Below the pieces are notes generated by a model. It was given only the letters and a program-made list of their open reading frames with translations. It was not told the DNA's origin and did no database searches. Below, in pieces: positions 1-8,559 of a stretch of DNA of 64,000 nt; positions within the stretch are counted from its first letter, which is position 1, and each line of letters starts with the position of its first letter. Source of the DNA: Claveliimonas monacensis (GTDB lineage: Bacteria; Bacillota; Clostridia; Lachnospirales; Lachnospiraceae). The stretch is from NCBI RefSeq assembly GCF_014982975.1, contig NZ_JADCKL010000001.1, positions 248,001-312,000 of the forward strand, in the 5' to 3' direction. The translations under genes were made by a program, and so were the position numbers.

Positions 1-495
1 AGCTGTGGGGTAAAGAGACAGACCGATGGTGAAGACCACAGTTCCTGTCACAAGGGGCGGGAACAGGACGCGGATCTTTCGGATAAAAAGACCAACGATA
101 ATGGCAATGACGCCGCCCACTACCTGGGCGCCCAGAATGGTGGCAATGTCGTACGTGCCTGCGATGGCCTGCATGCTTGGCACATAGGCAAAGCTGATAC
201 CCATGATGACAGGCAGAGCGCTTCCAAGCTGAAAGTTCCCGAATTTAATAAAGGGGAAGAGCTGCAGAAGCGTGCTGATGGCGGAGCAGAACAGTGCGGC
301 CTGTATGAGGATGACGCGGTCGCTGTCGCTGATCCCGGCCACTCCTGCGATAATGATGGACGGAGTGACGCAGCCCACGATCATGGCGACTACGTGCTGC
401 AGTGCCAGGGGAAGAGCCTGTCCGAACGCCGGAACACCGCTCAGCTCAAAGACAGACGCATGTTTTTTGCTGACAGATGAATTTGAAGCAGACAT
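1..495 (-). CDS. NCS2 family nucleobase:cation symporter (xanthine/uracil permease type), N-terminal part
   Basis: The first 165 codons of a leftward gene are present and the window edge cuts the rest. The translation (MSASNSSVSKKHASVFELSG, then PLALQHVVAMIVGCVTPSII) has the N-terminal helices and the ALQHVVAM-like motif of nucleobase:cation symporter-2 permeases. These are inner-membrane proteins of about 430-460 residues that import xanthine, uracil or related bases. The ATG at 495 follows a perfect AGGAGG (complement of 501-506). Several hydrophobic segments are visible. Substrate cannot be decided from this fragment; xanthine permease is my preferred guess. Confidence 0.85.
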   Translation of the reverse strand, partial: MSASNSSVSKKHASVFELSGVPAFGQALPLALQHVVAMIVGCVTPSIIIAGVAGISDSDRVILIQAALFCSAISTLLQLFPFIKFGNFQLGSALPVIMGISFAYVPSMQAIAGTYDIATILGAQVVGGVIAIIVGLFIRKIRVLFPPLVTGTVVFTIGLSLYPTA

Positions 496-533
496 AATTT
501 CCTCCTAAGTATAATGAATTAGATTTACCTTCT

Positions 534-562
534 GTCTCCATGTCGTATTCTGCCATGGAAAC
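534..562 (-). promoter_or_regulatory. Leader hairpin upstream of the NCS2 permease
   Basis: A 9-bp inverted repeat (534-542 with 554-562, one G-U pair on the transcribed strand, 11-nt loop) lies 39 bases upstream of the permease start. I could not match it to the purine riboswitch consensus. It could be a structured 5' UTR element or simply a hairpin. Confidence 0.35.
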
Positions 563-640
563 TACCTTATTACTTTATCACTAAACAGAGAAAATGCAAA
601 GAAGAAAATCAAATCACTGGCAAATTCCTGCCCAATGCGA

Positions 641-646
641 TATAAT
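641..646 (+). promoter_or_regulatory. Probable -10 box for the degV gene
   Basis: A perfect TATAAT lies 35 bases upstream of the degV ATG. The hexamer 17 bases upstream (TGGCAA, 618-623) is a weak -35 match, so only the -10 is well supported. Confidence 0.45.
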
Positions 647-680
647 GGGCAAAGCGGTATTTTGCAAGGAGGATTATAGA

Positions 681-1553
681 ATGGCAGATTTTGTGATTAC
701 AACAGACTCCAACTCAGATGTGCCGGAAGGATTTCTGGTACAGCATGGCATCCCTGTCATACCCCAGTATTATATGTTCGGGGAGACGGTGTACGGAGAC
801 GAGATAAAGATGGAACCGTCGGAATTTTATGAGACGATGCGGAAGGGAGAGCTTCCCAAATCCATGGCCAACAATCCGGAAGTGATACGGGAGAAATTTA
901 CGAAGATATTAAAAGAAGGAAAAGATATACTTCACATTGCGTTTTCCAGCGCGTTAAGCGGCAGCTGCCAGAACGTGCAGGTGGCGGCCCGGGATCTGAT
1001 GGAAGACTATCCGGAAAGAAAGATCCTTGTGTTCGACTCACTCAATGCCTCCCTGGGAGAGGGCGTGTCCGTGATGCGGGCAGTGCAGCTTAAAGAGGAA
1101 GGCAGGAGCATGGAGGAGATCTACGATATCCTGGCAGAGGAGAGAGCGCATGTCAATGTGTGCTTTACAGTGGACGACCTTCACCATCTGCAGCGGGGAG
1201 GGCGTGTCTCAAAGACGACAGCCGTTGTGGGAAGCATGATCAATATCAAACCTCTCCTTACGGTGACAGCCACCGGGGAACTGAAGTCTGACGGCACTGT
1301 GCGGGGCAGAAAAAAGGCTCTCAAAACCCTTGTGACCAGAATGGAGCAGTGTCTGGACACAGAGCATTTCGGAAAGGACAGGCCTGTGGCCATTGTCCAC
1401 GGTGACTGTATAGACGATGCCCTTGCCGTGCAGGAGCATGTAAAAGAACTTGGATTTGAAAATGTAGTGATCAACGACGTGAGCCCCAGTATCGGCACCC
1501 ACGCGGGTCCCGGGGTAGTCGGGCTGATCTTTTATGGGAAAACCGTAAAATAA
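681..1553 (+). CDS. DegV family fatty-acid-binding protein
   Basis: A 290-residue DegV/FakB-type protein. The N-terminal ITTDSNSDVP motif and the SSALSGSCQNV segment (about residues 93-103) are the lipid-binding signatures of this family. Family members bind a fatty acid in a cleft, and some (FakB) present it to the kinase FakA for phosphorylation. The frame is open from 594, but the start at 681 is preferred: it has GGAGG about 8 bases upstream and gives the usual MADFVITTDS N-terminus. No fakA is adjacent, so the physiological partner is unknown. Appears monocistronic. Confidence 0.9.
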   Translation: MADFVITTDSNSDVPEGFLVQHGIPVIPQYYMFGETVYGDEIKMEPSEFYETMRKGELPKSMANNPEVIREKFTKILKEGKDILHIAFSSALSGSCQNVQVAARDLMEDYPERKILVFDSLNASLGEGVSVMRAVQLKEEGRSMEEIYDILAEERAHVNVCFTVDDLHHLQRGGRVSKTTAVVGSMINIKPLLTVTATGELKSDGTVRGRKKALKTLVTRMEQCLDTEHFGKDRPVAIVHGDCIDDALAVQEHVKELGFENVVINDVSPSIGTHAGPGVVGLIFYGKTVK

Positions 1554-1653
1554 AGAAAGCTTTACTTTGATTTGACAAAGGCTTAATCCTTTTGTGACAA
1601 AGATATGCTACTCTTCTTATAGCAACAATTTTAAGACAGCGAGGTTGATAAAG

Positions 1654-1785
1654 ATGCGTAAAGAGAGAAGAAGCCGCAAGAGGATCAAAGCGGATCTGAT
1701 GAGATCCTACTATACCATGGAGTCAAAAGTGGACCCCAGGGCAAAGGAAGTTTTCAAAAGAAAACCTTACGCTGCGGTGCACTAG
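1654..1785 (+). CDS. Small highly basic hypothetical protein (43 aa)
   Basis: A short ORF beginning MRKERRSRKRIKADLMRSYY and ending in KRKPYAAVH. It is very rich in Arg and Lys. A GAGGT ribosome binding site sits 8 bases before the ATG, and a strong intrinsic terminator follows 30 bases after the stop, so it occupies its own small transcription unit. The frame is open from 1594 but that start has no convincing Shine-Dalgarno. I do not recognise the family. It could be a nucleic-acid-binding peptide or a chance ORF in a small RNA gene. Confidence 0.35.
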   Translation: MRKERRSRKRIKADLMRSYYTMESKVDPRAKEVFKRKPYAAVH

Positions 1786-1815
1786 AACAGTTGCCGCAAT
1801 AGCAGGCAGGAAAGC

Positions 1816-1864
1816 ATTCCCATATCAGTCCCCGAAAAAAGGGAGATATGGGAATTTTTCTGTT
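1816..1864 (+). terminator. Intrinsic terminator
   Basis: A perfect 11-bp stem (1816-1826 with 1845-1855, ATTCCCATATC and its complement) is followed by a T-rich run. It separates the small ORF from the EamA gene. Confidence 0.8.
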
Positions 1865-1895
1865 CTGAAAAAATACAGATGAAGAGGCAGATATT

Positions 1896-2807
1896 ATGAC
1901 GAACATGGAGCGAAGAGAGGCGCTGCGGGGCATGGCTATCGCCCTGATCGGCGGCATTTTCTGGGGACTGGCAGGCGTCTTCGGGCAGTTTCTATTTGAA
2001 TACAAGGGGACCAATGCCAGGTGGCTTGTCAGCGTGCGTCTTGTGCTGGCGGGCATCCTGCTTCTGTCCACCGTGGTTGTGAAACAGCGGGCTACATTCT
2101 GGAAGATCTGGACAGACAGAAAAGACGCCGTCACTCTGATTCTTTTTGGCATTCTGGGTATGGCGGGGTGTCAGCTTTCCTACTATACGGCGGTGGAACT
2201 GTCCAACGCGGGGACGGCCACTGTGCTGCAGTACACAGCGCCTGTCCTGATTCTCGGGTATGAGGCTGTCAGAATGAGGCGACGTCCCAGGGGCTTTGAG
2301 ATCGCGGCTCTCGTCCTGGCACTGGCAGGGACGTTTCTTCTGGCGACTCACGGAAATCCGGGATCCATGTCCCTTTCCGGAAAGGCCCTTGCCTGGGGAC
2401 TTATGTCGGCGGTGATGATGGCGGTATACAACCTGCTTCCTGCAAAGCTGATGAAAAAGTACGGGACATTCTGCGTCATAGGCTGGGGAATGCTGGTGGG
2501 AGGCATTGCCCTGTCCGCTTTTACCCATCCCTGGTATGTTGTGGGGCACTGGGATCTGGAGGCAGTGGGAGCGATGGCAGTGGTCGTCGTGCTGGGGACT
2601 GTGCTGTCCTTTTCCTTCTATATGGAGGGCGTGCGCATGATCGGGGCGGCAAAGGCCAGTCTGCTGGCCTCGGTGGAGCCTGTGACAGCCACCATAGCCT
2701 CAGCCCTTATGATGCACGTGGTGTTTGCCGGGATGGATGTGCTGGGCATCGTCTGCATCCTGGGAGCCGTGCTGCTTCTGTCTGTGCCGGGTCTTAAAAA
2801 GGCCTGA
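1896..2807 (+). CDS. EamA/DMT family transporter
   Basis: A 303-residue, very hydrophobic protein with two repeated five-helix EamA halves; the first starts near GIFWGLAGVFGQF and the second near KALAWGLMSAVMMAVYN. Drug/metabolite transporters of this type (RhaT/YdcZ-like) sit in the cytoplasmic membrane and usually export amino acids or other small metabolites. The substrate cannot be predicted here. The ATG at 1896 is preceded by GAAGAGG about 10 bases upstream. It lies just upstream of the DUF362 gene, 50 bases apart, with no clear shared function. Confidence 0.88.
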   Translation: MTNMERREALRGMAIALIGGIFWGLAGVFGQFLFEYKGTNARWLVSVRLVLAGILLLSTVVVKQRATFWKIWTDRKDAVTLILFGILGMAGCQLSYYTAVELSNAGTATVLQYTAPVLILGYEAVRMRRRPRGFEIAALVLALAGTFLLATHGNPGSMSLSGKALAWGLMSAVMMAVYNLLPAKLMKKYGTFCVIGWGMLVGGIALSAFTHPWYVVGHWDLEAVGAMAVVVVLGTVLSFSFYMEGVRMIGAAKASLLASVEPVTATIASALMMHVVFAGMDVLGIVCILGAVLLLSVPGLKKA

Positions 2808-2857
2808 CCTTAGCTGAAAAGATATAAATAAAAATGATAAATAAAAAGGAGAAAGAC

Positions 2858-3982
2858 ATGGAAAAAGCAAAAGTGTATTTCACGGACCTTCGGGCTCTTC
2901 CCGGAACGAACCTTCCCGGAAAGCTCCAGAAACTTATCAGAAAGGCGGGCATCGGGGACATTGATTTCGAGAAGAAAATGACGGCCATCAAGATCCATTT
3001 TGGCGAGCCGGGCAATCTGTCCTACCTGCGTCCCAACTATGCCAAGGCTGTGGCGGATGTCATCAAAGAGCTGGGAGGGCGCCCCTTCCTTACAGACTGC
3101 AACACGCTGTACGTGGGCAGAAGAAAGGATGCCCTGGAGCATTTGAGTGCAGCCTTTGAGAACGGGTTCAACATGCTCTCCACAGGCTGTCACATCATCA
3201 TTGCAGACGGTCTGAAAGGAACAGACGAGGCCTATGTACCCGTGAAAGGCGGGGAACTTGTGAAGGAGGCCAAGATCGGCCGGGCCATCATGGACGCGGA
3301 CGTCTTTATCAGTCTGAACCACTTCAAAGGGCACGAGGCCACCGGATTTGGCGGCGCGCTGAAGAATATCGGCATGGGCTGCGGCAGCCGGGCCGGAAAG
3401 ATGGAGCAGCACAACAGCGGAAAACCTACCGTGGACCAGGAACATTGCGTGGGCTGCACTGTCTGTTCAAAGAATTGCGCCCACGGCGCCATCTCCTTCC
3501 ACGAGAAGAAGGCCAGCATTGACCACAGTAAATGTGTGGGCTGCGGACGGTGTCTGGGGGCCTGCAACTTTGACGCTATCTACAATGAAAACAGCTCAGC
3601 TGTGAAAGATCTGGACATGAAGATCGCCGAGTACTCCAAGGCGGTGCTGGACGGAAGACCCAGCTTCCACATCAATCTTGTCATCGATGTGTCTCCGTAC
3701 TGTGACTGCCATGCGGAGAATGATCTTCCCATCCTGCCGGATGTGGGCATGTTCGCAAGCTTTGATCCGGTGGCCCTGGACCAGGCCTGCGCGGACGCCT
3801 GCAATGCACAGCAGCCCATCCCGGGCAGCCTTCTTGACGACCGGATGCACGAGCATGATTTCTGCGATCACCACGACCACTTTGTCAACACCACGCCGGA
3901 GAGCGAGTGGGAGACCTGCCTGGCTCACGCGGAGAAGATCGGCATCGGCACACGGGAATATGAACTAATTGAAGTAAAATAA
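2858..3982 (+). CDS. DUF362 domain protein with two 4Fe-4S ferredoxin motifs
   Basis: A 374-residue cytoplasmic protein. The N-terminal DUF362 region includes IKIHFGEPGN and FLTDCNTLY. Two ferredoxin cysteine clusters follow, CVGCTVCSKNC (about residue 197) and CVGCGRCLGAC (about residue 227), each able to ligate a 4Fe-4S cluster together with downstream cysteines. DUF362 proteins are common in anaerobes but their reaction is not established; a redox or electron-transfer role is inferred from the clusters. The start at 2858 is chosen because AGGAGA lies 8 bases upstream; an in-frame ATG at 2834 has no ribosome binding site. Confidence 0.85.
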   Translation: MEKAKVYFTDLRALPGTNLPGKLQKLIRKAGIGDIDFEKKMTAIKIHFGEPGNLSYLRPNYAKAVADVIKELGGRPFLTDCNTLYVGRRKDALEHLSAAFENGFNMLSTGCHIIIADGLKGTDEAYVPVKGGELVKEAKIGRAIMDADVFISLNHFKGHEATGFGGALKNIGMGCGSRAGKMEQHNSGKPTVDQEHCVGCTVCSKNCAHGAISFHEKKASIDHSKCVGCGRCLGACNFDAIYNENSSAVKDLDMKIAEYSKAVLDGRPSFHINLVIDVSPYCDCHAENDLPILPDVGMFASFDPVALDQACADACNAQQPIPGSLLDDRMHEHDFCDHHDHFVNTTPESEWETCLAHAEKIGIGTREYELIEVK

Positions 3983-4012
3983 AGAGTCTGGAACAAGAGT
4001 TTCAGCATGAAA

Positions 4013-4062
4013 AAAAGCTGGCCATGTCCGGGATCCCATTCCCTAGTGCATGGTCAGCTTTT
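4013..4062. terminator. Bidirectional intrinsic terminator overlapping the VWA gene stop
   Basis: A 14-bp stem (4013-4026 with 4049-4062, one mismatch on DNA that is G-U in one RNA) is flanked by an A-run on the left and a T-run on the right, so it can end transcription from both sides. Its right arm lies in the last codons of the leftward VWA gene. Confidence 0.75.
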
Positions 4063-5809
4063 GTATCTGTCTTTGTATGAGCACGCCGGCGGCCTCGCTG
4101 AAGCGCTCCATCTTTTCTATGCGGACAAACTCGGTGCCGAAGATTTCCCTGGCGGCTTTTGTGTCTCCGTCTGTCCCTGTCAGTATCCCGCACACGTGCA
4201 CGCCCTTTTTGCGGAGAGCACGGACTTCGGCGGCGGTATCCTTCACGCCGGCGCGGCCGGAGTAATCCTGGCTGACAAGCCTTCTGGCGGCCGGATCCGG
4301 GGGAATGCGGCGGTCATCGTTGGGGCTGGCGTCCGTCAGAATGATAAGAAGCCGGTTCTTTGCCGGGGAACCCTCCATAAGATGGCCGGCGCCTCGAAGG
4401 GCAAGTCCGTCCCTGTTCCAGCCAGCGGCGAAATATCGGAAAATCTGCTCCGCACAGCCTTTGCCTGTCCCGTCATAGTCCACAAACCTCTGCATAACCG
4501 TGCATCCCCGGACGCTTAAAAAGGAAAAGACCTGCACCGGGATCCGGTTGAGCTGCAGGCTTCTGGCTATGACGTAGCCCTGGGCGGCGATGATCTCCTG
4601 GCTTTCCAGTCTCGACGCGGAGGCATCCAGCATCAGATCCACGGAAAAGTCTGCCTCCGCCTCGTTCAGCGTGTCCATGAAGACCCGGGGATCATGCAGA
4701 TACAGCCCTCTCCAAATCTGGGAGGGATAGAGCCTTCCGGAGCGGCTGCGGACACGGATGGGCTGGGGGTAGACAAGGAGACAGTTCCGGATCTGCTGGG
4801 AAAGCCGGGTGATGCTTCCCTTGTAGAGCCGGTATCTGCCCTGGAAGTGGGCTTTGTTTTTGTGCATCTGCTCCCTGGCGTCCCGGCGCACTTTCTGGAT
4901 GGCCGGATCCGGAGAGGGGGCAGGGCTCTGCTTTCCGTCTGTAAAATAGAGGTGGGAGTCCGCGTGGGCGCCTGTACAGAGCAGATCTTCCACCAGATGA
5001 TGCTCTTCATCAGACAGGAGCGGTCTGCCAAAGCATCCTTCAATATAGAGCCGGTCAGCCCTCTGTGCCGCGGGACTGCGGCGCCTGGCATCCAGGCCCC
5101 GGCGTCCTTCCGCCACCCGGCCATTTGCGGCGGCGGTTCCGGTCATGAGAAGGGTGTCTGTGCGCACCAGGCGGGAGGGCAGTTTTTTCAGAAGGAACTG
5201 GTGCATTTTATTTCGCATTTTCCCGAGAATGGAAAGGCGGCCAGGTCCGGAGGAGAAGCCGGCGTGGAAGAAACGGCGGAATACCTGGATGGTCCTGTCC
5301 GCGATCTCCTGGGCTGTCAGGGAGCCGTCGTACTGAAGAGCCAGAAAAAGGCTGCGCTCCCAGGGATTGGCAAGGCCCATGTCCTTTCCCAGCACGAGGC
5401 GGCACCGGGCAGCCTGCAGCGCGTAGACAAGGCTGTTCTGGGCCATCCACTGCTGACGGGAACGTGTCAGCTCGCAGGCGAAGAATTCTTCTGCGTGACG
5501 GCGCCGCAGCTCCGTCAGGACCGGGCGGTCTGCCACCTCCTTTTCGTAGACGCAGTTTTCCAGAGCTACCCACAAAAGGCCGTCCAGCGTCTCGCTGAAA
5601 GCGGAGCTGCTGATGCGGTCAAAGAGATCATTCATAATGTCCGGGTCATACCATTTATGCACATATCCGATGATGGAATTCATGTAGAAATCCGGCTCTC
5701 CGTCCTGGGTGAAAGCTGTAAAGGCGGGCGTGAAAGAGTAGTCGCCGGCGGCGGTCCAGATAATGTTCAGCGCCCTCCTTTCCGGGCGGGGCAGCTTCTT
5801 TGTTTCCAT
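4043..5809 (-). CDS. VWA domain protein (MoxR-associated, CoxE/NorD-like)
   Basis: A 588-residue protein with a C-terminal von Willebrand factor A domain. The MIDAS motif DASAS (about residue 393) and the later LTDASPNDD segment fit a metal-binding VWA fold. The N-terminal 350 residues are helical and without a known motif. It follows the MoxR ATPase gene by 23 bases on the same strand. Such MoxR-VWA pairs act together as AAA+ chaperone systems that activate or insert cofactors into partner enzymes (NorQD, CbbQO). No obvious client enzyme is encoded next door, so the target is unknown. Confidence 0.85.
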   Translation of the reverse strand: METKKLPRPERRALNIIWTAAGDYSFTPAFTAFTQDGEPDFYMNSIIGYVHKWYDPDIMNDLFDRISSSAFSETLDGLLWVALENCVYEKEVADRPVLTELRRRHAEEFFACELTRSRQQWMAQNSLVYALQAARCRLVLGKDMGLANPWERSLFLALQYDGSLTAQEIADRTIQVFRRFFHAGFSSGPGRLSILGKMRNKMHQFLLKKLPSRLVRTDTLLMTGTAAANGRVAEGRRGLDARRRSPAAQRADRLYIEGCFGRPLLSDEEHHLVEDLLCTGAHADSHLYFTDGKQSPAPSPDPAIQKVRRDAREQMHKNKAHFQGRYRLYKGSITRLSQQIRNCLLVYPQPIRVRSRSGRLYPSQIWRGLYLHDPRVFMDTLNEAEADFSVDLMLDASASRLESQEIIAAQGYVIARSLQLNRIPVQVFSFLSVRGCTVMQRFVDYDGTGKGCAEQIFRYFAAGWNRDGLALRGAGHLMEGSPAKNRLLIILTDASPNDDRRIPPDPAARRLVSQDYSGRAGVKDTAAEVRALRKKGVHVCGILTGTDGDTKAAREIFGTEFVRIEKMERFSEAAGVLIQRQIQKLTMH

Positions 5810-5832
5810 GATATATGTATCCTGCCTTCCTT

Positions 5833-6738
5833 TTACACTGTGAAGATGGTATCCCTGTCGGCCTTTCTGGAGATCCGGGAGGAGATGATGTCCCGCACAA
5901 GAGACTGCTCGTAATCATCGGCGGTTTTGTTTGTGATGCCCATGTCCAGCGCCTGGCAGGGGGCAAGGCCGCCCTCCATCATCCGCAGGGCTCCGGTGAG
6001 TCCCCGCAGATCCAGGACTTTCTCCGTCAGCTCCCCGCTTCTGCATTTATCCCTTATATCAATGAACAGGGAAGTGAACTGCTTTACATACTCCGGCTTC
6101 ATGGATGGAAATTCTTTTTCCAGAAGCCGGGACAGATCCTCCTTTGCAATCTCCGGCATGGCAAGGACCATGAAGCGGGAGGAGAGTGCCTCGTTGAGCT
6201 CCCTCGTGCCCGCATATCCGTAGTTCATGGTGGCGATGAAGCGGGAAGCCGGATGTATCCGGATCTTCTGATAGCCGGGGATCTGGATGCTGCGGCGGAA
6301 GTCCAGGACAGAGTGGAGCACGGCCAGGGCTTCGTTTCTGGCCATGTTGATCTCGTCCAGCACGCAGAAACCACCCTCCGTGGCAGCTTCGCAGACCGGG
6401 CCGGGGCGGAAACTCACCTCCCCGTCTTTAAATGTGTCAGTTCCCAGCATGGAGGCGGCGTCGGCGTTGATATGAAGAGACACATTGTACACCGGGCGGC
6501 CGAAAGCGGCGGCCAGATTTTCTGCCAGTACGTTTTTTCCTGTGGCTTTGGCCCCTGCAAGAAGCAGGTTTTCCCCTGCAAGAAGAGCCTGGGCAGCCTG
6601 TTCCCAGACTTCTTTTCCGTAATAAAAATAGCGGGGCAGCACAGTGTCGTCTGCCTCCGGTACAAACCTGCGGCGGAATTCTCTGATCCCTTCAATGACC
6701 CGCGGATCGATCTGTTCTTCCTCTAAAAATTTCAGCAC
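5833..6738 (-). CDS. MoxR-family AAA+ ATPase
   Basis: A 301-residue AAA+ ATPase. Walker A reads GAKATGKN (about residues 61-68), with Asn replacing the usual Ser/Thr after the Lys. Walker B is FCVLDEINM (about 122-130), and a sensor-1 Asn appears in FIATMNYGY. This matches the CbbQ/NorQ branch of MoxR proteins, which form hexameric rings and work with a VWA partner; that partner is the next gene downstream. The product is cytoplasmic. It is the first gene of a two-gene leftward operon with its own promoter. Confidence 0.87.
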   Translation of the reverse strand: MLKFLEEEQIDPRVIEGIREFRRRFVPEADDTVLPRYFYYGKEVWEQAAQALLAGENLLLAGAKATGKNVLAENLAAAFGRPVYNVSLHINADAASMLGTDTFKDGEVSFRPGPVCEAATEGGFCVLDEINMARNEALAVLHSVLDFRRSIQIPGYQKIRIHPASRFIATMNYGYAGTRELNEALSSRFMVLAMPEIAKEDLSRLLEKEFPSMKPEYVKQFTSLFIDIRDKCRSGELTEKVLDLRGLTGALRMMEGGLAPCQALDMGITNKTADDYEQSLVRDIISSRISRKADRDTIFTV

Positions 6739-6773
6739 ATTGGTTCCTCGCTTCCTCGTAAAATGACAGATAC

Positions 6774-6802
6774 ATTATAGCACCCGGCACGTAAAATGAG
6801 AA
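6774..6802 (-). promoter_or_regulatory. Sigma-A promoter of the moxR-VWA operon
   Basis: On the minus strand, -10 TATAAT (6774-6779) and -35 TTCTCA (6797-6802) are separated by 17 bp, 36 bases upstream of the moxR start. Confidence 0.55.
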
Positions 6803-6886
6803 GATAAGTCAGAATATTGCGAAAAAGATTAAAAAAGATCAAGGTATGCTGATTAAAATAGTTCATTTACATTTGAAATTCACGCT

Positions 6887-6917
6887 GTTACACTAAAGTG
6901 GTGCATAAAAGTGTAAC
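6887..6917 (+). promoter_or_regulatory. Inverted repeat upstream of cstA, possible operator
   Basis: GTTACACT (6887-6894) and AGTGTAAC (6910-6917) are perfect complements 15 bases apart, ending 29 bases before the cstA ATG. This could be a repressor site or a leader hairpin. No T-run follows, so it is not a terminator. Confidence 0.45.
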
Positions 6918-6946
6918 ATATGGAATGAGAAAAAGGAGGGAAACAT

Positions 6947-8422
6947 ATGGCAACTTTTATTATCGGTCTCGCCATTTTGTTCGTCGGCGCTGCGCTGTAC
7001 GGCAAATTTTGCGAGCATGTTTTTGGTCCTGATGACAGGAAGACTCCTGCCTACACAAAACAGGACGGTCTTGATTACGTTCCCATGAGAGAGTGGAAGA
7101 ACAGTCTGATCAACCTGCTGAACATTGCAGGTACTGGTCCTATCCTTGGACCTATCCAGGGTATTCTGTTCGGACCTATCGCGTTTATTACGATTCCTAT
7201 CGGAAATATTATCGGCGGTGCCATGCACGATTATTTTTCCGGTATGATCTGTCTGCGTGACGGCGGAACACAGATGCCGGATATGATCCGCAGGTACAGC
7301 AATAAGGGTGTGTACACGTTCTACCAGATTTTCTGCAGCCTGCTGCTTCTCCTGGTAGGAGCTGTTTTTATCTATACACCTGGCGATATCGCAGCTACAC
7401 AGGTATTCGGATTTGATGGATCAGCTACATCCGTATCCACATGGGTGATCTACGGTGTGATCTTTGTTTACTATCTGGTGGCTACTGTATTCCCCATTGA
7501 CAAGATCATTGGACGCATCTACCCGATTTTCGGAGCAATCCTTCTGTTCTCTGCTATCGGTGTGTTTATCGGCCTCTTCGTGAAGGGCTATCCGCTGATC
7601 AACCTCTGGGACAGCTGGAACGGCGCGCTTGTATCCTATGGTGACTACTTCAGCGCGAACCACTTTATCCCGATCTTCTTCATCACGGTTGCGTGCGGTA
7701 TCCTGTCTGGATTCCATTCCACCCAGACAGCCATCATCTCCCGTACAATGAAGAGTGAGCGTCAGGGACGCATGACATTCTACAACATGATGGTCCTGGA
7801 GGGCTTCATCGCTATGGTGTGGGCTGCCGGCGCCATGGGTGTCTACAACCTGGGCCTGCAGGCTGCTGACGCGGGACTGGCTACAGCTACCATTGGCGTT
7901 GTCTGCAAGGATATCCTTGGACCTGTGGGCGGCGTTATCGCCCTTCTGGGTGTTATCGTGCTTCCCATCACATCCGGCGACACGGCGCTCCGCTCCCTTC
8001 GTATGGCGGTTTCTGATGCCCTTCATATTGACCAGAAGAATGTGAAGAAACGTCTGGGACTGGCTGCTGTCATCTTTATCCTTGTGGCTGTGATCCTCGT
8101 GTTCGCGAAGAGCAACGCGGAAGGATTCAACATCCTGTGGAGATACTTTGCATGGTCCAACCAGACCCTGTCCCTGTTCGCGTTCATCGCCATCTCTGTC
8201 TGGATGTTTGAGAACGGAAAAGCGAGATTTGTCTGGATGCCTCTGATCCCGGGCGCATGGTATGCGTTTGTCACCATCACATACATTGTCAATGCCAAGA
8301 TTGGCTTCAATGTACCGTGGGGCGCAGCCTACGTGATCGGTATCGTGGCGGCGGCTGCCTATGTGGGCCTCATCCTCTGGTACGGCAAAAAACGTGCGGC
8401 GCGCAAAGCACAGAAAGCGTAA
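6947..8422 (+). CDS. cstA: CstA family carbon starvation transporter
   Basis: A 491-residue polytopic membrane protein with many transmembrane helices. The N-terminal block with NLLNIAGTGPILGPIQG and the GGAMHDYFSGM segment are characteristic of the CstA family. Members import peptides or pyruvate during carbon limitation. Enterobacterial CstA is about 700 residues; this shorter form is common in Firmicutes. AGGAGGG lies 6 bases before the ATG. It stands alone between the moxR promoter and an intrinsic terminator. An inverted repeat just upstream may regulate it. Substrate is inferred only from the family. Confidence 0.88.
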   Translation: MATFIIGLAILFVGAALYGKFCEHVFGPDDRKTPAYTKQDGLDYVPMREWKNSLINLLNIAGTGPILGPIQGILFGPIAFITIPIGNIIGGAMHDYFSGMICLRDGGTQMPDMIRRYSNKGVYTFYQIFCSLLLLLVGAVFIYTPGDIAATQVFGFDGSATSVSTWVIYGVIFVYYLVATVFPIDKIIGRIYPIFGAILLFSAIGVFIGLFVKGYPLINLWDSWNGALVSYGDYFSANHFIPIFFITVACGILSGFHSTQTAIISRTMKSERQGRMTFYNMMVLEGFIAMVWAAGAMGVYNLGLQAADAGLATATIGVVCKDILGPVGGVIALLGVIVLPITSGDTALRSLRMAVSDALHIDQKNVKKRLGLAAVIFILVAVILVFAKSNAEGFNILWRYFAWSNQTLSLFAFIAISVWMFENGKARFVWMPLIPGAWYAFVTITYIVNAKIGFNVPWGAAYVIGIVAAAAYVGLILWYGKKRAARKAQKA

Positions 8423-8456
8423 ATTCTAACAAAACCATATACACTTTAAGACTTAT

Positions 8457-8493
8457 AAAGGACAGGAACCTGTTTTGGTCCCTGTCCTTTGGT
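8457..8493 (+). terminator. Hairpin terminator after cstA
   Basis: A 14-bp stem with one mismatch (8457-8470 with 8477-8490) and a 6-base loop, 35 bases after the cstA stop. The T-run is weak. Confidence 0.6.
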
Positions 8494-8503
8494 GTGTTAT
8501 AAT
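8475..8503 (+). promoter_or_regulatory. Promoter of crcB
   Basis: -10 TATAAT (8498-8503) with a weak -35 TTGGTC (8475-8480) at 17 bp. The -35 lies inside the right half of the cstA terminator hairpin. No fluoride riboswitch consensus is visible between it and the gene. Confidence 0.5.
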
Positions 8504-8559
8504 GATATGGTGCGCACTGTAAATACGCATTGTAAAATTGTAAGAAGAGGTTAAAGAAT

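Noticed and set aside
496-593. Purine riboswitch in the NCS2 permease leader
   Set aside because: A hairpin is present, but the three-way junction consensus of purine riboswitches is not found.
4694-5914. A 406-codon rightward ORF over the VWA gene
   Set aside because: It is antisense to a protein with clear VWA motifs, has no ribosome binding site and no recognisable domain. It is a mirror ORF caused by GC-biased codons.
8504-8559. Fluoride riboswitch upstream of crcB
   Set aside because: The short leader lacks the conserved GGCGATGG-type start and pseudoknot partners of the crcB motif.
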